From Comamonas testosteroni (lineage in GTDB: Bacteria > Pseudomonadota > Gammaproteobacteria > Burkholderiales > Burkholderiaceae_C): a DNA stretch of 64,000 bases. Positions 37,052 to 45,116 of this stretch are shown here, piece after piece. The position numbers were made by a program, and so were the translations under genes. Position 1 is the first letter of the stretch; each line of letters begins with the position of its first letter. The notes beneath the pieces are model-generated. The model did no database searches and was not told where the DNA came from. It saw only the letters and a list, made by a program, of their open reading frames with translations. The stretch lies in NCBI RefSeq assembly GCF_014076415.1, contig NZ_CP043568.1, positions 5,022,001-5,086,000 of the forward strand. The letters run 5' to 3'.

Positions 37052-38050
37052 TCAATCAACCGTGAGCCCGAGCTGCGCGGTCACGGCCGCATAGCGCTCG
37101 ATATCGGCGGCGATGAGCTTGCCGAACTGGGCAGCGGACTCCCCGGCCGGCGTATAGCCCTGCTCGCGCAGCGCCTGCAGCATCTCGGGCTCGGCCAGTA
37201 TCTGCGTCAGCACCTGGTGCAGACGGGCGATCACAGGCTCCGGCGTGGCAGCCGGCGCCAGCAAGCCATGCCACTGCTCTACGGCAAAACCAGCCAGGCC
37301 CTGCTCGGCCATCGTGGGGACATCGGGCAGGGAAGCGACGCGGGCCGGTGCCGTGACAGCGATGGCCCGCACGCGGCCTGCAGCTATCAGGGGCGCGGCA
37401 CTGCTGGCCGTGACCACGGCCACAGGTAGCTGTGTTGCGGCTACTGCAGTGATGGCCGGGCCGCAACCCTTGTAGGGCACATGCTGGAGGTTTGCATGGG
37501 CGGCCTGGGCCAGCATCTCGCCCGCCATGTGCTGGGGCGTGCCGTTGCCGCAGGAGGCAAAGGACAAAGGCTGGCCAATGGTCGCTCCAGCCAGCGCATC
37601 GTATAGATTGCGCACGCTGCTTTGGCTGGGCACCACCAGCACCGAAGCGATGCTGCCGACGTTGAATACAGCCTTGAAGTCCCGGCGCGGGTCGAAGTCC
37701 AGATGCCGGTAGACACCGGGGTTGATGGCAAACGAGCTGTTGACCATCAGCAGCGTGGCGCCGTCGGGTGCTGCCTCGGCCACAGCGCTCGCACCGATAT
37801 TGCCGCTGGCGCCTGGCCGGTTCTCCACCACTACGGATTGGCCCAAGCGCTGCTGCATGGCAGCGCCCAGGCGGCGCGCCAGCAGGTCCGTGCCGCCCCC
37901 AGGCGGAAAGGTCACAACGATGGTGATGGGCTTTTCAAAACGGACTACCGCCGAGCCAGTGCAGGCATGCCAGATTCCCGCAGCCGTCACCGCCAGCGAT
38001 GCAGCAACCGGTACCGCCCAGCTGTGGTACTTCTTCAGCATGGCCTTCAT
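37052..38050 (-). CDS. Bug family (TctC-type) tripartite tricarboxylate transporter binding protein
   Basis: 332-residue periplasmic solute receptor. N-terminal hydrophobic signal, then the Bug signature ITIVVTFPPGGGTDLLARRL and VVVENRPGASGNIGA, and VPYKGCGPAITAV. Such proteins bind carboxylates; many are orphan receptors without TctAB genes, as here. ATG 38050 is preferred, since the longer frame begins inside the dispersed repeat at 38086-38146. It lies downstream of nadC, possibly by chance, though a nicotinate-like ligand would make sense. Confidence 0.85.
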   Translation of the reverse strand: MKAMLKKYHSWAVPVAASLAVTAAGIWHACTGSAVVRFEKPITIVVTFPPGGGTDLLARRLGAAMQQRLGQSVVVENRPGASGNIGASAVAEAAPDGATLLMVNSSFAINPGVYRHLDFDPRRDFKAVFNVGSIASVLVVPSQSSVRNLYDALAGATIGQPLSFASCGNGTPQHMAGEMLAQAAHANLQHVPYKGCGPAITAVAATQLPVAVVTASSAAPLIAAGRVRAIAVTAPARVASLPDVPTMAEQGLAGFAVEQWHGLLAPAATPEPVIARLHQVLTQILAEPEMLQALREQGYTPAGESAAQFGKLIAADIERYAAVTAQLGLTVD

Positions 38051-38085
38051 CAGTACACGCCCCAAGCAAGGGGCCGCAAGCAAGT

Positions 38086-38146
38086 GCCGCCGTCCCACGA
38101 GGCTGTCGTCCTCCCATGGAGGGAAGCGGCAAAGCCGCTCAGGGGG
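38086..38146. repeat. Dispersed hairpin repeat, copy 2
   Basis: Shares GCCGCC, CGAGGCTGTCGTCC and CTCAGGG with the copy at 22859-22937; the central stems differ (GCGGC-AAA-GCCGC). It occupies most of the gap between the Bug gene start and the nadC stop, and ends 7 bp before that stop. Confidence 0.72.
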
Positions 38147-38153
38147 CAGGCCA

Positions 38154-39023
38154 TCAGGCGTCAAGCCCTATATCGAGTACGCGCGCGCTGTGCGTGAGCC
38201 AGCCCACGGCAATCTGGTCCACGCCCGTGGCAGCCACTGCGGGTGCGGTTTCGGGGGTAATACGCCCCGAGGCTTCGGTAATGGCCCGGCCCTTGCACAT
38301 GCCGACCGCAGTGCGCAAATCATCCAGGTTCATATTGTCCAGCAGCACCACATCCACGCCCAGTTGCAGCGCCACATCCAACTGGGCCAGCGTATCCACT
38401 TCCAGCTCGATCTTGACCATATGACCCACGCCGGCACGAGCACGCCCCACAGCCGTGGCAACATCGCCGGCCAGTGCAATGTGGTTGTCCTTGATGAGTA
38501 CGGCATCGTCCAGGCCAAAACGGTGGTTGCTGCCGCCACCGACACGCACGGCGTACTTCTGCAAGGCTCGCAGGCCCGGCATGGTCTTGCGCGTGCAGGT
38601 CACCCGGGTGCCAAAGGGCTTGATGGCCTGGGCAATCGAATGCGTGGCGCTGGCCACGCCGCTGAGATGGCAAAGGTAGTTGAGCGCCGTACGCTCGGCC
38701 GTGAGAATGGCTCGGCTTTTACCGCGAATGCGGGCAATCTCCATGCCTGGCTGCAGCAGCGTGCCGTCTGCGCAGCGAACGTCAAACTCCATGTGTGCAT
38801 CCATCAGCACAAAGGCCAGACGAGCCAGATCAAGTCCGGCCAAGATGCCATCCTGCCTAGCCACCAGACGCAGCTCGCCCGCTGCATCTGCGGGAACAAT
38901 GGTGTCGGTGGTCAAGTCTGCGGCGCGTCCCAGATCTTCCAGCAAGGCCATGCGTACCAGCGGCTCCAGCATTACATCGGGCAGGGGAGGAACGGGCAAG
39001 GCTGCAATTTTATTAATGCTCAT
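38154..39023 (-). CDS. nadC: Nicotinate-nucleotide pyrophosphorylase (quinolinate phosphoribosyltransferase)
   Basis: Converts quinolinate and PRPP to nicotinate mononucleotide in de novo NAD synthesis. 289 residues with TAERTALNYLCHLSGVAS, CTRKTMPGLRALQKYAVRVG, NHRFGLDDAVLIKDNHIAL and the phosphate site near ITEASGRI. The ATG (39023) sits inside an operator-like palindrome. The upstream gene on the same strand is an NrtR/NadQ-type regulator, which fits control by NAD status. No nadA or nadB is seen in this window. Confidence 0.95.
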   Translation of the reverse strand: MSINKIAALPVPPLPDVMLEPLVRMALLEDLGRAADLTTDTIVPADAAGELRLVARQDGILAGLDLARLAFVLMDAHMEFDVRCADGTLLQPGMEIARIRGKSRAILTAERTALNYLCHLSGVASATHSIAQAIKPFGTRVTCTRKTMPGLRALQKYAVRVGGGSNHRFGLDDAVLIKDNHIALAGDVATAVGRARAGVGHMVKIELEVDTLAQLDVALQLGVDVVLLDNMNLDDLRTAVGMCKGRAITEASGRITPETAPAVAATGVDQIAVGWLTHSARVLDIGLDA

Positions 39024-39032
39024 TTTGAGTAT
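39016..39032. promoter_or_regulatory. Operator-like palindrome over the nadC start
   Basis: ATGCTCA-TTT-TGAGTAT: 7-bp arms with one mismatch and a 3-nt spacer, centred on 39024. It covers the nadC start codon. Same architecture as 39096-39112. Confidence 0.6.
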
Positions 39033-39095
39033 TTTTAGTTCAACAAAAAGCGCAAAGACTTCCAGATCGCTTTCAGGCCTTACGCAAACCGACTT

Positions 39096-39112
39096 ATGCT
39101 AAATCTGAGCAT
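39096..39112. promoter_or_regulatory. Second operator-like palindrome upstream of nadC
   Basis: ATGCTAA-ATC-TGAGCAT: 7-3-7 arms with one mismatch; consensus of both sites is ATGCTCA-N3-TGAGCAT. Centre is 80 bp from the first site, in the gap between the regulator stop and nadC. Confidence 0.6.
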
Positions 39113-39173
39113 TATTTAAGTCAAGCCGCCCCCACAGTGAAAAAAGTCCTGCATCCAAAGAGTGCGTCAGGGG

Positions 39174-40121
39174 CTAATGACTTCTTGCCAGCGGCAGCTT
39201 GTTGCCAGCTATGGCGCGCTCCAGCATTACATTGCGCCGGAAGCGGAACAGCTTGGCCGGGCGGCCCGCACCTACGGCCGTCATCTGGCCGGTTTCCTCA
39301 ACCAGCGCCTGCTGCTCGATCAGGCGCCGGAAGTTCTGCTTGTGCAAGCCGCGCCCCGCCAACGCCTCCACCGTCTGTTGCAACTGCAGCAGCGAGAATT
39401 CCTCGGGCATCAGTTCAAACACCACGGGCCGATATTTGATCTTGGCGCGCAAACGGGCCATACCGGTAGCCAGAATGCGACGGTGATCATTACTCATCGC
39501 GGCACCGGGCAGCAATTCGGCTGCGCGTGCTTCATCACCCTCGCCCCAGGCTTCGGGCACCACAGCTGCCTCAAACAGCAGCTCGTAGCGCTGCAGAACC
39601 AGTTCCTCGTTCCATTCGTGCTCATCCAGACCAAAAGTCATTGAAGCTCTTTGCCATCGTGCGCTTCTAGCTACACTATCTGAAGCAGCTTCACTCCATG
39701 CATGCAGCGCTGGCGCAATGCGCTCGGCAATCACGCCGGGCATACCGTCGCGCCAGTCCTCCCATGGGAAGTAGCGATACCAGTCCTGCCAGCCCGGCTG
39801 TGCGGCGCCGACCTCATCCAGTTCCTGAGTCAGCGCCAGATAGCTGATGGAGATGACATGCATGCCCAGCTGCTGCGAGCGCTCCCGGTCTGCGAAGGTG
39901 TAGAGCTGCTCCACAAAGCCCAGAGGATGGTGGGTCTGTTTCTCCACCCAGGCACGCAAGCTGGCCTGCAGCGAGCGGTGGTTGCTGGTAAAAGGCCCGG
40001 CAGGCAAGGCTCGCCCGGACCCGGTGGTCAGGATACGGGGCTGGCCACCCGTGACGGCAACCAGCACTGCCACCAGATCGGCCTGCACGGAATGCAGTTC
40101 GGAATTGTTCAAACCACTCAA
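39174..40121 (-). CDS. NrtR/NadQ-type Nudix-related transcriptional regulator of NAD synthesis
   Basis: 315 residues. N-terminal Nudix-like domain (VQADLVAVLVAVTGGQPRIL, then FVEQLYTFADRERS) that lacks a complete catalytic Nudix box, suggesting ligand sensing rather than hydrolysis. The C-terminal part has winged-helix features (EEFSLLQLQQTVEALAGRGL, then NFRRLIEQQALVEET, GAGRPAKLFRF). In other bacteria these repressors respond to ADP-ribose or NAD-related ligands and control nad genes. The location directly before nadC and the two palindromes in between support this role. The central linker (about residues 140-160) looks like an insertion. Confidence 0.82.
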   Translation of the reverse strand: MSGLNNSELHSVQADLVAVLVAVTGGQPRILTTGSGRALPAGPFTSNHRSLQASLRAWVEKQTHHPLGFVEQLYTFADRERSQQLGMHVISISYLALTQELDEVGAAQPGWQDWYRYFPWEDWRDGMPGVIAERIAPALHAWSEAASDSVARSARWQRASMTFGLDEHEWNEELVLQRYELLFEAAVVPEAWGEGDEARAAELLPGAAMSNDHRRILATGMARLRAKIKYRPVVFELMPEEFSLLQLQQTVEALAGRGLHKQNFRRLIEQQALVEETGQMTAVGAGRPAKLFRFRRNVMLERAIAGNKLPLARSH

Positions 40122-40158
40122 AAGCTATGAAGACGAGGACAGGGAGGAAGAGCAAATT

Positions 40159-41547
40159 CTACGGTGAGGCGGCCCCTGTCCAAGGCTTATCCGGACTCTT
40201 CCCCGAAAAGGTCAAGGAATCGCCCTGCGCCAGCAATTCGGGCGCTTGCACCAAAGGCATGTTCATCGACCCCGTGGCGATGGCCACCTGATTGCGCCCC
40301 CTATGCTTTGCCCTGTAGAGCGCCGCATCTGCGCGCTTGAGCAGATCATCCTCGGTTTCGCCTGGCTCCCAGAGCCCAACCCCTAAAGAAATGGTGAAAC
40401 GCCCCACCTCGGGATCGGCGCATTCCGCCACGGCACAGCGAATGCGCTCTGCCAATCCTGCGGCCACACCGAGGCTGGCATCCGAGAGGATGATCAGGAA
40501 CTCCTCCCCGCCCCAGCGCACGGCATGGTCATAGCGCCGAACCTTGCCGGAAAGCACCTGCGCCACCATCTTGAGCACGCGATCTCCGGCAACATGGCCA
40601 AAACGGTCGTTGACCCGCTTGAAAAGATCGATATCGCCCAATATCACGCCATAAGGCCGCAACTGATTCTGAGCCTGGAGCTGGTTGCGCTTGAGCTCGG
40701 TCTCGCCTGCATGGCGGTTGAGCAGGCCCGTCAGCTTGTCGCGGTTTGCGCGCTCGCGCAGCTCCATCTCTCGCTGCACCATGCGGCTGATGTCCTTGGA
40801 TGCCCCCACATAGTGGCTGATCTCCCCTGACTCGTCGCGCAGAGCTGCAATGCTTTGCTCGGCGTAGTACACGCCGCCGCTTTTGTGACGGTTGATGAAG
40901 GTGGCGCGAAAATTGTGGCCAAGACTCAATGCTTCCTGCAACTGGGCATAGAACTCCGGCTCATGCAGGCCCGAGCGCAGCATCTCGGTGGGCTGACCCA
41001 GCAGTTCCGCCGCGCTATAGCCCGTGAGAACTTCAAAAGCCTGGTTGACAAAGACGATGGTGGAGTCGCGATCCGTGATCAAGATGCCGTCATTGGTCGC
41101 ATTCAATGCCCTGGCGAGCAGCGCGCGCTCTTGCTCGGCTTGCACACGCTCCGAAATATCGCGCTGCACCGCCACAAAATGCCGAATGACGCCCTTCTCA
41201 TCACGCACGGGGGAAATATTCCACTCCACGTGGTAGGTGCAGCCGTCCTTGCGGTAATTCACCACACTGCCCTGAAATGGCAGGCCTTGCTCCAAAGACT
41301 CATGCAAGCGCTGCAACACCAGTTGATCCGTCAGCGGCCCCTGGAACATGCGCGGCGAGCGACCCAGAAGCTCTGCTTCGGTGTATCCGGTCATATCGCA
41401 CATCGCTGCATTGCAGTACTCGATGACAGGTCCCTCTCCACCCAGCCTGGCATCGGTAATCATCACTGCGCAAAAGGACTGAGCCATGGCGATCTCCAGC
41501 AACTGGCCGGTGATCGTTCGCTTTGCAATGGCATTGGCACGAATCAT
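40159..41547 (-). CDS. Diguanylate cyclase with two PAS/PAC sensor domains
   Basis: 462 residues, cytoplasmic: PAS1 (about 20-145, with VIEYCNAAMCDMTGYTEAEL), PAS2 (about 150-270, with FEVLTGYSAAELLGQ) each followed by a PAC segment, then GGDEF domain from about 275. The active site reads RWGGEEF, a functional variant, and an inhibitory RxxD site (RRYD) lies five residues before it, so product inhibition is likely. No EAL domain. PAS1 resembles LOV-like sequences but lacks the conserved photoactive cysteine motif NCRFLQ. Start ATG 41547, with GAGG upstream; 13 residues shorter than the maximal frame. Confidence 0.9.
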   Translation of the reverse strand: MIRANAIAKRTITGQLLEIAMAQSFCAVMITDARLGGEGPVIEYCNAAMCDMTGYTEAELLGRSPRMFQGPLTDQLVLQRLHESLEQGLPFQGSVVNYRKDGCTYHVEWNISPVRDEKGVIRHFVAVQRDISERVQAEQERALLARALNATNDGILITDRDSTIVFVNQAFEVLTGYSAAELLGQPTEMLRSGLHEPEFYAQLQEALSLGHNFRATFINRHKSGGVYYAEQSIAALRDESGEISHYVGASKDISRMVQREMELRERANRDKLTGLLNRHAGETELKRNQLQAQNQLRPYGVILGDIDLFKRVNDRFGHVAGDRVLKMVAQVLSGKVRRYDHAVRWGGEEFLIILSDASLGVAAGLAERIRCAVAECADPEVGRFTISLGVGLWEPGETEDDLLKRADAALYRAKHRGRNQVAIATGSMNMPLVQAPELLAQGDSLTFSGKSPDKPWTGAASP

Positions 41548-41777
41548 GTTTGAACCTCGAGCGCGCTTGCAGTCGTGAAGTCTCATTATTCGTTACTTTG
41601 CGTCACTTGCGTATACCAAAAACATCAGCATCTCAGCTTGTCCACGCCGAGCTACCCTCGGCTGTGCAGGCACCAAGCCATAAACCGGAATCAAAGCCCA
41701 AGCATCTCGTGCTCCAAGCTGAAAAAAGGCGCAACGTCCCGGCCTCTGACTGGGAAGGTGCGCCACTGGACTCTCTG

Positions 41778-42332
41778 TCAGACCGCTTTCCAGAAAATAT
41801 AGTCGGCCTGATACTGCACGATCTGCTTGCTGCCCAGATTCGCAGCTCCGCAGGCCATGCTCGGCGCGACGCCCCCCTTGGTTGCCACACGCTGGATATA
41901 GGTCACCCCCTGCATGGCTCCCATTCCGGTGGCAGGATTGGCCTTGACCAGCTGCAGCGGGATATTACCCGCTCCGGCAGGAGCCACGGCAAGCTGCGTG
42001 GCAGTGACCTTGGAGCCGTCGTTGTTCTCCCAAGTCGCTGGCGGACCCCAGTATTTGCCGATGACCGTACCGCTTCGCGTTTGCAGCTTGGCATCAGGGC
42101 CTACAAACACCCATTCGTGCTCGGCTGCCATGTCCTTCTTGGCCCGACACTCATAGGTGATCTGGCCAACACCCACGGTCTCCATGGCCACTTTGTGTCC
42201 TGCGGGCACTTGCACGGTAGCCGGAAGTTCGGCTTGTGAATACATGGAGTGAGAGCCCATGGATGAGCAAGCGCTCAGGCCAAGCGCGGATAGGCACAGA
42301 GCGGTCAGCGAAAGTGTGTGTCGATGCATCAT
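41778..42332 (-). CDS. DUF3455 lipoprotein
   Basis: 184 residues: lipoprotein signal ALCLSALGLSACSS, then a domain with VQVPAGHKVAMETVGVGQIT, EWVFVGPDAKL, GKYWGPPATWE and CGAANLGSKQIVQYQADYIF. Function of DUF3455 is unknown; it occurs in exported proteins of soil bacteria. Start ATG 42332 has GAGGGAA 8 nt upstream. It is downstream of the ferritin-like gene on the same strand, separated only by a terminator-like hairpin that lies immediately before its ribosome-binding site. Confidence 0.82.
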   Translation of the reverse strand: MMHRHTLSLTALCLSALGLSACSSMGSHSMYSQAELPATVQVPAGHKVAMETVGVGQITYECRAKKDMAAEHEWVFVGPDAKLQTRSGTVIGKYWGPPATWENNDGSKVTATQLAVAPAGAGNIPLQLVKANPATGMGAMQGVTYIQRVATKGGVAPSMACGAANLGSKQIVQYQADYIFWKAV

Positions 42333-42363
42333 GAGTATTCCCTCAAACAAGATGAAAAAATGC

Positions 42364-42383
42364 ACCGGGCGAGACTGCCCGGT
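42364..42383 (-). terminator. Terminator or attenuator between ferritin-like and DUF3455 genes
   Basis: 7-bp stem ACCGGGC/GCCCGGT with a 6-nt loop; on the minus strand it is followed by GC A and six T residues. The T-run ends close to the DUF3455 ribosome-binding site, so it may limit how much transcript enters that gene. Confidence 0.75.
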
Positions 42384-42401
42384 ACTCGGGGCTTCGCCAG
42401 G

Positions 42402-42995
42402 TCAGCCGCCAAATGACAAGGCATTGCTTGGCAAGGGGCGGCCGAGAGCCGAGATCAGGGCCGTGTAGTGCATGGTTTCATCGGCGGCCAGGCGTCCTGC
42501 GACCTTGGCCAGGTCACGGTTTTCGAAAGCTGGAATGACGCCCAGGTAGGCATTGGTCGCGCCAAGCTCCAGTCTTGCGGCCAGATTGAGCACATCGGCC
42601 TGACTCTTGAGGGTTGCGGCCTTGAGAGAGTCGGCATAGGTCTGCATCGAGGCCTCGGCCACCGGCTTTCCGCCCATCTTCTGGATGGTGGCAATCAGAG
42701 CGTCACGGTGGGCCTTGTGATGGCTTTGGAACAGCAGGGCCACATCCAGCACGGGCTTTTGCAGCAGGCCGCTACCAGCACCCAACTGGTAGGCGTTGAT
42801 GGCCTCATGCTCCAGCCCCAGGGCCACATTGAGGATGGATACATCCTTGGCTGGATCATTGCCCATGCCTTGGGCCAGAGCCTCGTTGCCTGCCAACATG
42901 GCGACCGCCACGGCCGACAAAGTGCCGGTGGTGCCAAGAAATCCGCGACGCGAGGCCATGGGCGAGGCATGGCCTTCAAACAGATGGATGCTCAT
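42402..42995 (-). CDS. Tat-exported ferritin-like protein
   Basis: 197 residues. Twin-arginine signal ASRRGFLGTTGTLSAVAVAM is followed after the cleavage site (ALA-QG) by a four-helix ferritin-like domain with carboxylate and histidine residues (GLEHEAINAYQLGA, FQSHHKAHRDALI, ARLELGATNAYLG, ADETMHYTALI) that could bind a di-iron centre. Belongs to the PF13668-type ferritin-like family, found with ECF sigma factors. Probably a periplasmic oxidant- or metal-handling protein. Its upstream region carries a promoter motif identical in form to that of the divergent sigma gene. Confidence 0.85.
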   Translation of the reverse strand: MSIHLFEGHASPMASRRGFLGTTGTLSAVAVAMLAGNEALAQGMGNDPAKDVSILNVALGLEHEAINAYQLGAGSGLLQKPVLDVALLFQSHHKAHRDALIATIQKMGGKPVAEASMQTYADSLKAATLKSQADVLNLAARLELGATNAYLGVIPAFENRDLAKVAGRLAADETMHYTALISALGRPLPSNALSFGG

Positions 42996-43050
42996 GATGA
43001 CTCCTAATTGGATGTGGGGATCTGTCGGCCTTTGCGATGTCCGACACTTG

Positions 43051-43079
43051 GAATACGCATCCTTTGGCGCGGTGGATTC
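43051..43079 (-). promoter_or_regulatory. Putative ECF promoter of the ferritin-like gene
   Basis: Minus strand: GAATCCA (43079-43073), 15-nt spacer, CGTATTC (43057-43051). Leader to the ATG is about 50 nt. The -35/-10 pair matches the motif before the sigma gene. Confidence 0.65.
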
Positions 43080-43119
43080 AAGTTTCTGAAAACTTTTTCA
43101 GCCATTTCGCGCGTTGTCC

Positions 43120-43148
43120 AAATCCAGTGGCTGGGTTGCTGCGTATAG
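43120..43148 (+). promoter_or_regulatory. Putative autoregulated ECF promoter of the sigma gene
   Basis: AAATCCA (43120-43126), 15-nt spacer, CGTATAG (43142-43148). Leader of about 75 nt to the sigma ATG. Same bases and same spacing as the promoter on the opposite strand at 43051-43079, as expected for autoregulation by the encoded ECF factor. Confidence 0.65.
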
Positions 43149-43230
43149 GTGATTACCAGGAACTGCAACATGCCTTGGCAGTTATCCAACAGCACAACAT
43201 GAAGCAGGTCCTACTGATCAAAATGGCTGC

Positions 43231-43806
43231 ATGAGCGCCCAAACACCGGACAACCAACTGATGGACTTGATCGACCGCGTAGCAACCCGGGACGAGGTTG
43301 CTCTGAAGCTGCTGTACGACCAGACCGCCTCGCGGCTGTATGGCCTGGCTCTGCGCATACTTGGTAACAAGGAGTGGGCAGAGGATGTGCTGCAGGAGAG
43401 CTTTCTGGGAATCTGGCGCAGTGCGCAGACCTACCGGGAGTCGCTCAGCCCGCCCCTGGCCTGGATGGGCATGCTGGTGCGCAGCCGGGCCCTGGACTTT
43501 TTGCGCCGGCGCAGAGCCGAGCGCCTGCATCTCAATGTATCGATTGAGGACTTTGAGGAGTTGCCCCAGGACAAGGACACGCAAGGGCCAATGCAACTGG
43601 TGGAAGCAAGTGAACAAGCCGTGGTCTTGCACCAGTGTCTAGAAAAGCTGGAGCAGCCACAGCGCCAGGTGGTGAGCCTGGCCTATCTGAATGATTTAAG
43701 TCATAGCGAACTGGCCAGCAGCCTGAAGCTGCCGCTGGGTACCGTCAAGACATGGATGCGCCGCAGCTTGGAGCAGCTGCGCAAATGCATGGCACGCCAT
43801 GTTTGA
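43231..43806 (+). CDS. ECF (SigK-like) RNA polymerase sigma factor
   Basis: 191 residues with sigma region 2 (LYDQTASRLYGLALRILGNK, then AEDVLQESFLGIWRSAQTY) and region 4 (LEQPQRQVVSLAYLNDLSHS, then LPLGTVKTWMRRSLEQLR). Followed 18 nt later by its RskA-type anti-sigma, a pairing typical of SigK-like ECF factors. Probably directs the divergent ferritin-like/DUF3455 genes and itself (shared promoter motif), and perhaps the MXKDX/molybdoenzyme operon nearby. Confidence 0.9.
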   Translation: MSAQTPDNQLMDLIDRVATRDEVALKLLYDQTASRLYGLALRILGNKEWAEDVLQESFLGIWRSAQTYRESLSPPLAWMGMLVRSRALDFLRRRRAERLHLNVSIEDFEELPQDKDTQGPMQLVEASEQAVVLHQCLEKLEQPQRQVVSLAYLNDLSHSELASSLKLPLGTVKTWMRRSLEQLRKCMARHV

Positions 43807-43824
43807 GCGCCAGGAGTCGACATC

Positions 43825-44625
43825 ATGAATCTGACCCAGAACCCTGAATTACTGGACCGACTGGCTGCCTCCTATTCACTGGGAACTTTGCACGGAGGGG
43901 CACGCCGACGCTTTGAGCAGCTGGCACGCGAATATCCGCAGGTGCGCGCGGCTGCCTTGCTGTGGCAAGGCCGCTGGTCGGCCTTCTCCGAGGTTCAGAC
44001 TCCGGTACAGCCCGATGCGGTGGTCTGGACACGCATTGCCAACCTGCTGCAGGCCGAAACAGCTAGAGCCAAGTTGGCCCGACAGCGTGAAGCCGCATCG
44101 AAGTCGGCATGGCCGACACTCGCGTGGTGGCGTGGACTGGCACTGGCAGGCGGTTTGGCCACGGTGGCGGCTATCTCGGTGGGGCTTTGGTCGCATCAAG
44201 GGCTCAGGGATGCATTGCACCAGAAATTGTCTGCGTTACAGACTCGGCTCCAGCTGGCGCAGGCTGAATTGCAGGCGGCGCCCCAAATTCAATATGTGGC
44301 GGTGCTCGCCGATGGCAAGGCTGATGCGTCCATGCTGGTGACCTTCGATCCCCGGCACCAGCAACTGGTATTGCAACGCGTGAGCGGCTTCAAGGAGGCT
44401 GATAACAAGTCTCTTCAATTGTGGGCCTTGCCTCAGCAGGGCGCGCCACGTTCCCTGGGGGTCATGGGTGATGGAAAGCTTGAGCAACTCACTGCGCAGG
44501 AGACAGACGTGAAAGCAATCCCGGCCCTGGCCATCAGCCTGGAGCCCAAAGGCGGCGTCCCCAGCTCAACGGGGCCGACTGGTCCGGTGCTGTTCAAGGG
44601 CGCGCTCATTCGCCGAGATCTCTGA
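43825..44625 (+). CDS. RskA-type anti-sigma factor
   Basis: 266 residues. N-terminal cytoplasmic anti-sigma helices (LDRLAASYSLGTLHGGARRRF), a single membrane helix near 110-130 (GLALAGGLATVAAISVGLWS), a short coiled coil and a periplasmic C-terminal RskA domain (NKSLQLWALPQQGAPRSLGV, then ALAISLEPKGGVPSSTGPTG). Binds the sigma factor at the membrane until a periplasmic signal triggers its release. Note that it is not the multi-helix DUF1109 type. Confidence 0.88.
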   Translation: MNLTQNPELLDRLAASYSLGTLHGGARRRFEQLAREYPQVRAAALLWQGRWSAFSEVQTPVQPDAVVWTRIANLLQAETARAKLARQREAASKSAWPTLAWWRGLALAGGLATVAAISVGLWSHQGLRDALHQKLSALQTRLQLAQAELQAAPQIQYVAVLADGKADASMLVTFDPRHQQLVLQRVSGFKEADNKSLQLWALPQQGAPRSLGVMGDGKLEQLTAQETDVKAIPALAISLEPKGGVPSSTGPTGPVLFKGALIRRDL

Positions 44626-45116
44626 TTCCCGTCTCCATTGACACTGCAGCGAACTGTGTCCGAGCTGTCCAGAACCATTGAGGCTCCACGGCTGCCATAA
44701 GTAACGAGGCCTGTGACTGCTTTCCGCTGCAAACACGGTGTATCAGTCTGCTCCCCGAATGAGCGCTTCTAAATGCTTGGCAAATGCGCGGCCATCCTTC
44801 AGGCCTCTCGGAGGCGCAACATACGCTGCAACATCGCTCTGTATGACCACAGTCAGGACATGCTGACGCGGCCGCCCTGTATGGATGTAGCGACTACAGC
44901 CCTGATCTTCAGGCCAGCATCAACTCATCTTCCGGCAGCCTCGTGACAACTCAGCACGGCCAGGGTGGCCCGAGCGTTGAGATTGCAGGCACCAAATGCG
45001 CTTGATACTGCGTCAGCTTCGGACGCAGTACCTGCAGAACAATCTACAAAAATCGAGCATGGCTGAGCGTCGGGAGCGACAAGGCGTCGAGACGGCTATT
45101 GCCGCTCCCCTGCTTG
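44626..45116. other. Gene-poor stretch after the anti-sigma gene
   Basis: No convincing gene. On the minus strand a 59-codon frame without stops (44743-44919) reads in a protein-like manner (RPRQHVLTVVIQSDVAAYVA) but has no ATG; it may be a gene remnant. The end nearest 45117 lies downstream of the MXKDX gene, where no strong terminator was found. Confidence 0.4.
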
